A program made the position numbers and the translations under genes. Positions 1-7,299 of a stretch of DNA of 18,876 bases are shown here, one piece after another. Numbering within the stretch: the first letter of the stretch is position 1; every line of letters starts with the position of its first letter. This DNA is from Chitinophagaceae bacterium (lineage in GTDB: Bacteria > Bacteroidota > Bacteroidia > Chitinophagales > Chitinophagaceae), in NCBI GenBank assembly GCA_023251335.1, contig JAHEZA010000006.1:1-18876 (forward strand), in the 5' to 3' direction. A model generated the notes under the pieces. That model ran no database searches and was not told the DNA's origin. It saw only the letters and a list, made by a program, of their open reading frames with translations.

Positions 1-686
1 TTTTAATCTTAATAAAAGTTCAAATACTTTTTCATAAACATGATGATTTACGCCGGCAAATTTTTCTTTTGTCCAACCGGAAAAAGCCGGCGCTTCATCA
101 TTGATAAAAATGCCGCGGTATTTTACCAAAGGATGGTCGCGGAGAAAAATATTTTTATTTACATAAATTTCTTTTTTCTTTTTCACAGGCACATCTGCCC
201 ACCAATACCACGGAGAAACGCCCATCTCTTTTGACATTTCAAAAACGCCATAAGCGGTTCCCCTTTTATCGCTTCCGGAAATTACCAACGCGCGTTCAAT
301 TCCTTTGAAAGGATTTTTGATAATTTGAATTTGATACGCTTCCCATTTGTTTTTTATAGAATCAACATTTATTTTTTTTGATTGAATTAACTGCTGAATC
401 AGTTTGGAACCTTGTATCGAACCGATAATAATTACACCGTTTGTCTTCGAAGGAAGTTCATTAATTACTTCAGGTTTTTTCCCAGTGACCATGTCTACGT
501 CATTTTGAAAAAGAGAAGTGGCTTTTTGAATCAGCCAATCATCATTTTTATCTGTGTAAATAGCAGTTGGTGAATTCGAGACAATTGGAAAATTTTCATT
601 TCCATTTTTATCAGAAATAAAATTTTGAGCAAATAAATTTTGGGTAAGAAAAGTTATAGCGAATAAAAAAATAGTCTTCTTCATAC
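1..686 (-). CDS. GH115 xylan alpha-1,2-glucuronidase, N-terminal part (3' end outside window)
   Basis: Partial gene. It starts at the ATG at 686 and stays open for 228 codons to the left edge of the window. Residues 1-20 (MKKTIFLFAITFLTQNLFAQ) form a Sec signal peptide ending in an AQ cleavage site, so the enzyme is periplasmic or surface-bound. I recognise the family from two blocks: residues 141-167, containing GTAYGVFEMSKEMGVSPWYW and then WADVPV, and residues 189-204, YRGIFINDEAPAFSGW. Both are typical of GH115 (Gly_hydro_115), where they join the N-terminal domain to the catalytic barrel. GH115 enzymes remove glucuronic or 4-O-methylglucuronic acid from xylan side chains. The full protein should be about 800-950 residues, so most of the barrel and the C-terminal domains lie outside. 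It is probably the last visible gene of a minus-strand run LacI-LacI-SDR-GH115, 78 bp after the SDR gene. Family assignment is from memory of motifs; substrate is inferred from the family. Confidence 0.85.
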
Positions 687-764
687 CTGAGCGTTTTATG
701 AATCTTTAAAACAAAAAGCTAAAACAATAAAACAGAAATCTTTACTAAAAGTTCATTTACTGTT

Positions 765-1517
765 CTAAAATCCTATCGAATTTCCACCATCTACCGGCAG
801 CACCACTCCCGTGATGTAAGCCGATTCTGAACTTGCCAAAAACAATGCTGCATCTCCGATATCAGAAGGCAAGCCCAATTCTCCCATCGGTGTTCTTGAC
901 AGAACCTTGCTTTTCCTTTCTTTGTCATTATTCAATGCCTTTGCCGACATATCAGTAGCGATAAACCCCGGCGCAATACAGTTTACACGGATTCCTTTCG
1001 GAGAAAGTTCAACCGCCATCGCCCTGGTCATCGCTTCTATAGCACCTTTGGAAGCGCTGTATGCAATCACTTTTGGCAAGCCATATTGCGATGCCATCGA
1101 ACTGATATTGACGACGCTTCCTTTTTTATTTTTAATCATTGATTTTACTACTTCTCTTGAAATAGTAAAAATGGATTCTACGTTGGTAAGGATTATTTTC
1201 TGAAATTCTTCGTCTGTTACTTCAGTAAAATCTTTTTTCAAATTAATTCCGGCGTTATTAACAAGAATGTCAATCTTTAAATATTTTTTTTCTAATTTTT
1301 TTATTAATGCCGGGATTTCTGAAAGATGATCCAGATCGAATGATACCGTTTCGCAAAGCGCGCCCAGCTTTTCTTTGGCTGCATGTAGCTTTTCCTTGTT
1401 GCGCCCGATAACAATTGTTTTAATATTATTCTTTATAAATTTTTCGGCAATTGCTAATCCGATTCCTGATGCACCGCCGGTTACAATAGCAATTTTTTCC
1501 GAATCATTTTTTTTCAT
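765..1517 (-). CDS. SDR-family NAD(P)-dependent oxidoreductase
   Basis: Classical short-chain dehydrogenase/reductase of 250 residues, the usual length. The Rossmann cofactor motif TGGASGIG is at 13-20 and NNAG at 87-90. The catalytic tetrad is complete: N112, S140, Y153 and K157 (YSASK). The C-terminal VNCIAPGFIATDMS and TGVVLPVDGG blocks are also present. G38-R39 after the second beta strand suggests NADP(H) rather than NAD(H), which is an inference. There is no signal peptide, so the protein is cytoplasmic. Homologues are annotated as FabG-like, gluconate 5-dehydrogenase or KduD-like proteins, and the sequence does not decide between them. Position between the LacI regulators and GH115 makes a sugar or uronate oxidoreductase more likely than fatty-acid synthesis. 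The start ATG is followed by a run of eight A residues. The gap to the upstream LacI gene is 72 bp. Confidence 0.9.
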   Translation of the reverse strand: MKKNDSEKIAIVTGGASGIGLAIAEKFIKNNIKTIVIGRNKEKLHAAKEKLGALCETVSFDLDHLSEIPALIKKLEKKYLKIDILVNNAGINLKKDFTEVTDEEFQKIILTNVESIFTISREVVKSMIKNKKGSVVNISSMASQYGLPKVIAYSASKGAIEAMTRAMAVELSPKGIRVNCIAPGFIATDMSAKALNNDKERKSKVLSRTPMGELGLPSDIGDAALFLASSESAYITGVVLPVDGGNSIGF

Positions 1518-1575
1518 TTTTTTTCTTTTTTCTATAAATGTAATTAGTACTTTAATATGCCTTACGCTCTCGTAA

Positions 1576-1594
1576 TTTAAACCCTCCGTTTAAA
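1576..1594. repeat. 7-bp inverted repeat spanning the stop of the first LacI gene
   Basis: TTTAAAC and GTTTAAA are separated by CCTCC and overlap the TAA stop (1590-1592) of the LacI gene. Read on the minus strand it has no following T-run, so it is not a convincing intrinsic terminator. It could be a weak hairpin or a protein-binding site ahead of the SDR gene. Confidence 0.35.
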
Positions 1595-2630
1595 ATTTGT
1601 TCTGCTTTATTTTTTTAGAGGACTCCCTTATGATAAATTCAGACCTTAAAATGATCGTATTGGTTGTTTCAATATTTGATGTTCCGTTTAGATGATTTAT
1701 AAGATTATTTGCAGCAACTTCTCCCATTTCGTAACCCGGATAATTGATGGTGGTAAGATTAGGTTCTATGACTTCCGAAACAGGATCGTTATTAAAGCCC
1801 ACAAATGCAATATCTTCAGGAATTTTAATGGAGGCTTTTTTTAAAGCCAGCATGCAGCCAACAGCGCAATTATCATTGGCTACAAAAATGCCATCCGGCA
1901 TTGGGTTCATTTTAAGTATTTGTTTGGCTGCTTCGGCACCGTCTGAAAAGCCTAAATTTCCTATTATCACATTGTTTTTATTGAAAGCAATCTTATGTTC
2001 TTCCAACGCTTGCCTGTATCCCCTTAAACGGTCTGTATAAACATTTTGATTTGAAGGGGCAGTAATATGTATAATTCGTTTACAGCCTTGTTCTATAAGG
2101 TGATTTGTCGCGTTATAGGCCGCTTCAACATTATTTATCAAAATACTGATGGTTTTAGCATGGAGTATAGTACGGTCAAAGAAAACAAGTGGTATATCTT
2201 TTTTGAAAAATGATTCAAAATGATCGAGATTCTTTGTATCAAATGCCAGCGATACCAGCAGTCCATCTACCCGGCCATTAAACAAAGCTTTCGCACCTTC
2301 CACTTCCTTTGCATATTGTTCGGAAGATTGACTGATGATTAAATTATAACCATATTTATTGGCGACATTTTCTATACCGGAAATTACTGAAGCCTGAAAA
2401 TTGCTGGTCAGCGTTCCTACAATAACTCCAATAGTATTTGTTTTTTGGCTTCGAAGATTTTTGGCAAAATAGTTGGAACGGTAACTCATTTCTTCCGCCG
2501 CCTGAAAAACTTTTTTCCTGGTTTTTTTATTGACAACCGGATCATCTTTTAAAGCCCTGCTGACCGTAGCAATAGAAATGTTCAATTTGCTGGCAATGTC
2601 ATAAATCGTTATCTCTTTTTCTTTGACCAT
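1590..2630 (-). CDS. LacI-family transcriptional regulator (paralogue 1)
   Basis: LacI/GalR-type regulator of 346 residues, the normal length. The N-terminal helix-turn-helix is in the block ITIYDIASKLNISIATVSRA (about residues 7-26), and the hinge helix AKNLRSQ lies near residue 56, followed by TNTIGVIV, where the periplasmic-binding-protein-like sensor domain begins. The sensor contains the family blocks RVDGLLVSLAF, PLVFFDR, IPEDIAFVGFNND and TTINYPGYEMGEVAANNLI. Such proteins usually repress sugar-utilisation genes until a sugar or sugar phosphate binds. The gene lies 27 bp downstream of a paralogue that is collinear over its whole length and has the same recognition-helix residues, so both probably bind the same operator. 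The likely target is the palindrome at 3795-3808 and the susC promoter, by inference. The start was chosen because MVKEKE sits directly before the HTH, as in the paralogue. Confidence 0.93.
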   Translation of the reverse strand: MVKEKEITIYDIASKLNISIATVSRALKDDPVVNKKTRKKVFQAAEEMSYRSNYFAKNLRSQKTNTIGVIVGTLTSNFQASVISGIENVANKYGYNLIISQSSEQYAKEVEGAKALFNGRVDGLLVSLAFDTKNLDHFESFFKKDIPLVFFDRTILHAKTISILINNVEAAYNATNHLIEQGCKRIIHITAPSNQNVYTDRLRGYRQALEEHKIAFNKNNVIIGNLGFSDGAEAAKQILKMNPMPDGIFVANDNCAVGCMLALKKASIKIPEDIAFVGFNNDPVSEVIEPNLTTINYPGYEMGEVAANNLINHLNGTSNIETTNTIILRSEFIIRESSKKIKQNKF

Positions 2631-2657
2631 AATGTATAATAAAACTGCAGTTTAATT

Positions 2658-3716
2658 TTAGTTTAGTTTCTTTTTACCTTTCTCAATTATTTCACTTTTT
2701 AGGGATGAGTTCCTGATGATAAGATTCGAGCGTATGATAATGGTATTTGTATTTTGGATATTCCCGATTCCCTTCAGATGATTGACCAGATTTCGGGCAG
2801 CAACTTCTCCAACGTCAATGCCCGGATAATTGATAGTTGATAACGCAGGCTCTACCAAAGTACAAATGGCATCATTATTAAATCCAACTATGGCCATATC
2901 TTCCGGAATTTTGATATTATTTTCCTTTAAAGTGCGCATAACTACTGCTGCTACGAAATCATTCGTAATAAAAACACCATCGGGTAAAGGATTCATTTTA
3001 AGCATTTGCATTGCCGATTCGATTGCAGCGCTTTCAGAAAGATCATGAACGATCAATAAATTTTCATCATAAGGAATTCCGTTCTCAGACAATGCTTCCT
3101 TATATCCATTAAATCTTTGGGCATATACATTTCGTTTAAGGCTGGACGTAATATGAACAATTCTTTTGCATCCCTGTTGTATCAAATGTTCTGTGGCCTG
3201 GTAACCGCATTTATCATTGTCAATTACCACTACCGTATTTTTTCCATCCTGTTCCACGCGGTCAAAAAATATGACAGGAACATTTTTTTCTTTGAACGGT
3301 TTATAATGATCCAAATTTTTCGTATCAAAAGAAAGAGAGGCAATCAGGCCATCCACCCTTTTATCAAATAGATTTTTTGCATTGGCAATTTCTTTACTGA
3401 AACTTTCGGATGAATGCGCAATGATAAGATCATAACCGGCTTCGGTGGTTACTTTTTCAACCCCGGCCAACACTGACGTGATGAAGTTACTGCTTAATTC
3501 GTGCACAATGATTCCAATTGTATTTGTAGTTTGATTTCGGAGGTTTCTGGCAAAGTGATTGGTGCGGTAACCCATTTTTGCTGCTAAATCAAAAATCTTC
3601 TTTTTTGTTCTTTTACTGACAACAGGATCATTCTTTAAAGCCCGGCTTACGGTTGCAATAGAAATGTTTAGTGCAGAAGCAATATCATATATAGTAACCT
3701 CCTTCTCTTTTGGCAT
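2658..3716 (-). CDS. LacI-family transcriptional regulator (paralogue 2)
   Basis: LacI/GalR-type regulator of 352 residues. The HTH block VTIYDIASALNISIATVSRA is at about residues 7-26. The hinge ARNLRNQ is followed by TNTIGIIV and a full sensor domain with RVDGLIASLSF, PVIFFDR, IPEDMAIVGFNND and STINYPGIDVGEVAARNLV. It is collinear with the following LacI gene without gaps over most of its length; this is a tandem duplication that has diverged mainly in the sensor domain. The C-terminus is lysine-rich. It is the first gene of the minus-strand run and is divergent from the susC/susD operon across a 445-bp region. A CGTTTACA half-site at 3724-3731 lies just upstream of its start codon, which suggests autoregulation (inference). 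The effector is unknown; a xylo-oligosaccharide or uronate-derived sugar would fit the context. Confidence 0.93.
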   Translation of the reverse strand: MPKEKEVTIYDIASALNISIATVSRALKNDPVVSKRTKKKIFDLAAKMGYRTNHFARNLRNQTTNTIGIIVHELSSNFITSVLAGVEKVTTEAGYDLIIAHSSESFSKEIANAKNLFDKRVDGLIASLSFDTKNLDHYKPFKEKNVPVIFFDRVEQDGKNTVVVIDNDKCGYQATEHLIQQGCKRIVHITSSLKRNVYAQRFNGYKEALSENGIPYDENLLIVHDLSESAAIESAMQMLKMNPLPDGVFITNDFVAAVVMRTLKENNIKIPEDMAIVGFNNDAICTLVEPALSTINYPGIDVGEVAARNLVNHLKGIGNIQNTNTIIIRSNLIIRNSSLKSEIIEKGKKKLN

Positions 3717-3723
3717 TTACAAT

Positions 3724-3731
3724 CGTTTACA
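3724..3731. promoter_or_regulatory. Possible LacI half-operator before paralogue 2
   Basis: CGTTTACA is an exact complement of the TGTAAACG half of the site at 3795-3808. It lies 8-15 bp upstream of the ATG at 3716, where bound repressor would block transcription or initiation. Only one half is well conserved, so confidence is low. Confidence 0.35.
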
Positions 3732-3794
3732 TATCAAGCAATATTGTAAAACTAACTAAAAATAACTTTTTGGGACTTTTTTTTTAAAAAAAAT

Positions 3795-3808
3795 TGTAAA
3801 CGGTTACA
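3795..3808. promoter_or_regulatory. LacI/cre-type operator palindrome
   Basis: TGTAAACGGTTACA is a near-perfect palindrome around a central CG, with six of seven half-site pairs matching, and AAA/TTT symmetry continues outside it. It fits the general form of LacI-family and CcpA cre sites (TGWAANCGNTNWCA). It lies between the tandem LacI genes and susC, 18-31 bp upstream of the -7-like element, so a bound repressor would cover the -33 region. Direct observation of the palindrome; regulator assignment is inference. Confidence 0.65.
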
Positions 3809-3825
3809 TTTTCAAAAATAAATCC

Positions 3826-3833
3826 TACTTTAG
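3826..3833 (+). promoter_or_regulatory. Candidate -7 element for the susC operon
   Basis: TACTTTAG matches the Bacteroidota -7 consensus TAnnTTTG at all but one defined position. No good -33 TTTG lies at the usual spacing, so this is a weak call. It is supported mainly by lying between a LacI-type palindrome and a second inverted repeat. Confidence 0.3.
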
Positions 3834-3837
3834 CATT

Positions 3838-3860
3838 TTAATTGTCAAAACGACAATTAA
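3838..3860. repeat. 9-bp inverted repeat downstream of the putative susC promoter
   Basis: TTAATTGTC and GACAATTAA are perfect inverted arms separated by AAAAC. If the -7 element at 3826 is real, this sits at about the transcription start and would be a classical operator position. It has no T-run and is not a terminator. Its half-site differs from the LacI-type palindrome, so a different protein would bind it. Confidence 0.55.
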
Positions 3861-3864
3861 TAAA

Positions 3865-3908
3865 AGATGAGAATAATGCTTGAATTAGATGAGAATATTG
3901 CTTGAATT
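3865..3908. repeat. Two tandem 22-bp direct repeats in the susC leader
   Basis: Positions 3865-3886 and 3887-3908 are head-to-tail copies that differ at one base only (A at 3876, T at 3898). Each unit begins AGATGAGAATA and ends TGCTTGAATT. The 22-bp period equals about two DNA turns. Each copy contains an ATG opening a very short reading frame: 12 codons plus stop from 3867 (MRIMLELDENIA) and 22 codons plus stop from 3889 (beginning MRILLEL). I cannot tell whether these are translated. Confidence 0.8.
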
Positions 3909-4161
3909 ATGGTATTGCTTTTCACAAATAATTCATAGTTATCACATACCAATTTAAAGAGTTGATTGTTTTCGTTTCGATTTAAGCCGAATGGATGTTG
4001 TAATTTTTTTATTGCTTTTTGTCCTGAATAAGAAGAAATGGGAACGTATTATTTTGTAGTTGATTTAAAAATAAAATTATAAGGATAATAGGTTCAACAT
4101 TTCGTTCCTAATAAAGCTAATTTGTTTGTTTTCTATTTTATGATTAAAAATTCTAAAACCA

Positions 4162-7100
4162 ATGTTTATGTACATTTCAACCATCACACAAAAACACAAA
4201 TCCTGTTGGAACACGTTTCGCGACATGAGGATTTTGGTGATTGCGCTTTTTGCATCACTAAGTCTCGCTTCAACGTCAGCTTATGCGCAAAATGAACTAA
4301 AAGTAACAGGTACTATTGTTAATGAAAACGGGGAAGCAGTCCCAAACGCATCCGTTCTTATCAAAGGAACCGCAACAGGTGCCTCCAGCAATGCTGAGGG
4401 ACATTTTGAAATTATGGCCGCCCCAAAGTCAACGCTTGAAGTTTCTTCCGTTGGGTATGAAACCAAAGAACTTCAGGTTAAAGGCGCAGGTAATATCTCA
4501 GTAACGCTTCGGTCTTCGGCCAACAGCATGACAGATGTTGTGGTGGTTGGCTACGGTACGCAACGAAAAGAAGCTGTTACAGGCTCAGTTGCTTCAATAA
4601 AAGGTAGTACTTTACGGGAAGTTCCGGCGCCCAATATTACGCAATCTTTACAAGGGCGCCTTGCAGGAGTACAAATTTCTCAAACATCTACAAAACCGGG
4701 GGCTACCATGCAAATCCTTATCCGGGGTCAGCGTTCGTTAACAGCCAGTAACAGCCCGTTGATTGTGCTGGACGGAATTCCGTTCCCAGGCTCACTTTCC
4801 GACCTGGATCCGAATAATGTTAAAAGCGTTGACATATTGAAAGATGCTTCAGCAACTGCCATTTATGGTTCCAGGGGCGCTAACGGTGTGATTTTAGTTA
4901 CTACTGATAAAGGACAAAAAGGAGGAAAAGCAAAAATATCCTATAATGGATATTATGGCCCGCAAACGCTTTTCGCCAGGTATCCACTAATGAACGGTCC
5001 TCAATTTGTAGCGTTAAGGAAAGCATCTGGTTTATATACAAACGGTACCGATGAAGCGGATAATGTAAACACAGATTGGCAGGATCTTAACTATAGAACC
5101 GGGTCAATAAACAGCCAGGATTTGAGCGTTTCCGGCGGCAGTGAGACAGGAAGTTATAATGTTGGCGTGGGCTATTATCAAAATCAAAGTTTGCTTCCAA
5201 CGCAACAATATACAAGATATGCGATACGTACTTCTGTTGATCAGCAGGTGGGAAAATTGTTCCGCTTTGGGCTGACCTCCAATAATAACTATAATTTTAG
5301 TGCGGGTAACCAGGTGGGAACGGGCGGTATAGTGGCTATGTCTCCCATCGCCAATCCATACAATGCTGATGGAACTTTGAAAAGAGTGGTACATTTAGCT
5401 TTAGGAGATAATTATGTTCTTACAAAAGACAGAGTGGATAGTTTATCTGATAATGGTTTGTGGCTAAACGAAAACAGGGGTTTTGCAACCTATAATTCCA
5501 TTTATGGCGAAGTGAAAATTCCATGGGTGGAAGGCTTAAAATATCGTGTCAATCTTGGCCTTGATTTCATCCAGGGTAATAATGGCAATTATACAGCAGA
5601 AGGAGTAAATAGCAGTAATATTGCAAATCCGTCAACGGCAGGTATCAGCAATTCACAGACCTACCACTGGACAGTTGAAAACCTGCTGACTTATGATCAC
5701 ACATTTGCACAAAAGAGTAATTTGAACGTTACCGCGCTTTATTCTGCCGAACAGCAGAAATATAATTCTTCTTCTATGTCTGCAAAGAATATTCCTTCCG
5801 ATGACTTCCAATTCTATAACATCGGACAGGCGAATGCCACCGACATTACGGTGAGCCCTAACGGACAGAGTTATAACGTGTCGGGATTAACGTCGTGGAT
5901 GGGGCGCATCATGTATTCTTATGATAACCGCTATATGATTTCAGCCACAGTGCGTTCGGATGCCTCTTCAAGGTTGGCGCCCGGCCATCAATGGCATACT
6001 TATCCCGCAGTATCAGTAGGTTGGAATATCGCTAATGAATCATTTATGCAGGGGATAACCTGGGTTAATTCGTTAAAATTGCGTGCAGGTTACGGGCAAA
6101 CATCTAACCAGGCTATCAGTCCCTATAGCACACTTGGTACATTAGCCACCAGGCCGTATAATTTTGGAGAGACTGGTTACCAGACCGGGTATTATGTAAG
6201 TCAACTACCTAATCCAAAGCTGGGATGGGAATATTCTGAGACATGGAATTATGGCCTTGACTTTTCGCTTCTCAAAAATCGCCTTTCAGGTACCATCGAA
6301 TACTATATAACGAATACAAAAGACCTTTTGCAAACTGTTGGCCTACCGCAAACTACAGGCGTATCCAGTTACGTAGGAAATGTGGGACAATCTCAAAACA
6401 AAGGATTTGAACTAAGCCTGAACGGCAGAATAATTGAAGGTGGCCGCGACGGATTTACATGGGATGCCGGGGTTAACTTTTATACCAATCATAACGAAAT
6501 AGTTGCATTGGCTTCCGGAGCACAGAAGGACGAAGGTAATGCCTGGTTTGTAGGGCACAATATTAATTCAATTTTTGATTATCAAAAGATAGGCCTGTGG
6601 CAAGAAAAAGATGCCAATCTGCAAGCTTATGAACCTGGCGGAAAGGTTGGTATGATTAAAGTAAAATATACCGGTGACTTTAACGCCGATGGAACGCCCG
6701 CAAGAGTAATCGGGCCGGATGACAGGCAAATCATGGATGCTGATCCCAAATTTTTGGGTGGTTTCAATACCCGCCTGGCGTATAAAGGATTTGACTTGAG
6801 CCTGGTAGCCATCTTTCAACAAGGCGGTATTCTTATCAGCTCGCTTTACGGAGGAGGAGGATACCTTAATAATCTTACTTCACGCAATAATAATGTAAAC
6901 GTGGATTACTGGACTCCTGAACATACTGATGCCAAATATCCTAATCCTGCCGGTCCTTTGAGTGGCGACAATCCGAAATATGGAAATACTCTTGGCTATT
7001 TCGATGCATCCTATCTGAAATTCAGGACTATTTCACTTGGATATGATTTTAACCGTAGTTTGATTAAAAATTCTGCTATCAGGTTGCGTGCATACTTCAC

Positions 7101-7287
7101 TGTGCAAAATCCATTTGTAATGTTCTCGCCATATAATAAAGAGTCGGGGATGGATCCTGAAACCAACTCGTATGGTAATGAAAATGCAGCAGTGCCATTA
7201 TCTTATAATATGCGGCGTTTCTTAACCATAGGCACCAATACGCCTTCAACACGCAATTATATAGTTGGTATCAATCTCTCATTTTAA
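4162..7287 (+). CDS. SusC/RagA-family TonB-linked outer-membrane transporter
   Basis: Large outer-membrane beta-barrel of 1041 residues that imports oligosaccharides with energy from TonB-ExbBD. The N-terminus has a basic stretch and a hydrophobic core (RILVIALFASLSLASTSA) ending in AYAQ at about residue 43. A carboxypeptidase-regulatory-like domain follows (about 46-118, VTGTIVNENGEAVPNASVLI). The SusC signature VVVVGYGTQRKEAVTG is at 126-141, and the plug domain runs to about 245, with SPLIVLDGIPF and SATAIYGSRGANGVILVTT. The rest is barrel, ending in the aromatic terminus NYIVGINLSF. An alternative start is Met22 (4225), which would give a shorter signal peptide; the longer form is kept because extended basic N-termini are common in SusC. 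The SusD partner begins 12 bp downstream. Regulation by the upstream LacI pair is likely. Substrate is not readable from the sequence; GH115 nearby suggests glucuronoxylan fragments. Confidence 0.96.
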   Translation: MFMYISTITQKHKSCWNTFRDMRILVIALFASLSLASTSAYAQNELKVTGTIVNENGEAVPNASVLIKGTATGASSNAEGHFEIMAAPKSTLEVSSVGYETKELQVKGAGNISVTLRSSANSMTDVVVVGYGTQRKEAVTGSVASIKGSTLREVPAPNITQSLQGRLAGVQISQTSTKPGATMQILIRGQRSLTASNSPLIVLDGIPFPGSLSDLDPNNVKSVDILKDASATAIYGSRGANGVILVTTDKGQKGGKAKISYNGYYGPQTLFARYPLMNGPQFVALRKASGLYTNGTDEADNVNTDWQDLNYRTGSINSQDLSVSGGSETGSYNVGVGYYQNQSLLPTQQYTRYAIRTSVDQQVGKLFRFGLTSNNNYNFSAGNQVGTGGIVAMSPIANPYNADGTLKRVVHLALGDNYVLTKDRVDSLSDNGLWLNENRGFATYNSIYGEVKIPWVEGLKYRVNLGLDFIQGNNGNYTAEGVNSSNIANPSTAGISNSQTYHWTVENLLTYDHTFAQKSNLNVTALYSAEQQKYNSSSMSAKNIPSDDFQFYNIGQANATDITVSPNGQSYNVSGLTSWMGRIMYSYDNRYMISATVRSDASSRLAPGHQWHTYPAVSVGWNIANESFMQGITWVNSLKLRAGYGQTSNQAISPYSTLGTLATRPYNFGETGYQTGYYVSQLPNPKLGWEYSETWNYGLDFSLLKNRLSGTIEYYITNTKDLLQTVGLPQTTGVSSYVGNVGQSQNKGFELSLNGRIIEGGRDGFTWDAGVNFYTNHNEIVALASGAQKDEGNAWFVGHNINSIFDYQKIGLWQEKDANLQAYEPGGKVGMIKVKYTGDFNADGTPARVIGPDDRQIMDADPKFLGGFNTRLAYKGFDLSLVAIFQQGGILISSLYGGGGYLNNLTSRNNNVNVDYWTPEHTDAKYPNPAGPLSGDNPKYGNTLGYFDASYLKFRTISLGYDFNRSLIKNSAIRLRAYFTVQNPFVMFSPYNKESGMDPETNSYGNENAAVPLSYNMRRFLTIGTNTPSTRNYIVGINLSF

Positions 7288-7299
7288 ATCATTAATAAT

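Larger units (their letters stand above)
3717..4161. promoter_or_regulatory. Divergent regulatory region between the LacI gene and susC
   Basis: 445 bp without a convincing protein gene. From left to right it holds a CGTTTACA half-site (3724-3731), a TGTAAA half-site (3745-3750), a 14-bp LacI-type palindrome (3795-3808), a -7-like element (3826-3833), a 9-bp inverted repeat (3838-3860) and a tandem 22-bp duplication (3865-3908). About 250 bp of AT-rich sequence then precedes the susC start, in which I see no further structure. If transcription starts near 3840, the susC leader would be about 320 nt, long enough for post-transcriptional control. No clear Shine-Dalgarno sequence precedes 4162, which is usual in Bacteroidota. 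Confidence 0.7.

Noticed and set aside
40..234. Short plus-strand frame at the left edge
   Set aside because: It is antisense to the GH115 coding frame, which has clear family motifs across the same bases.
1502..1517. Poly-A run after the SDR start codon as a phase-variation switch
   Set aside because: The run is only eight A residues, and such runs are common in AT-rich Bacteroidota lysine codons; there is no sign of an alternative frame.
4049..4056. TTATTTTG as a second susC promoter -7 element
   Set aside because: It differs from TAnnTTTG at a core base and has no -33 element at suitable distance.
5104..5394. 96-codon minus-strand frame inside susC
   Set aside because: Lies wholly inside the well-supported susC coding frame, and its translation shows no family features.
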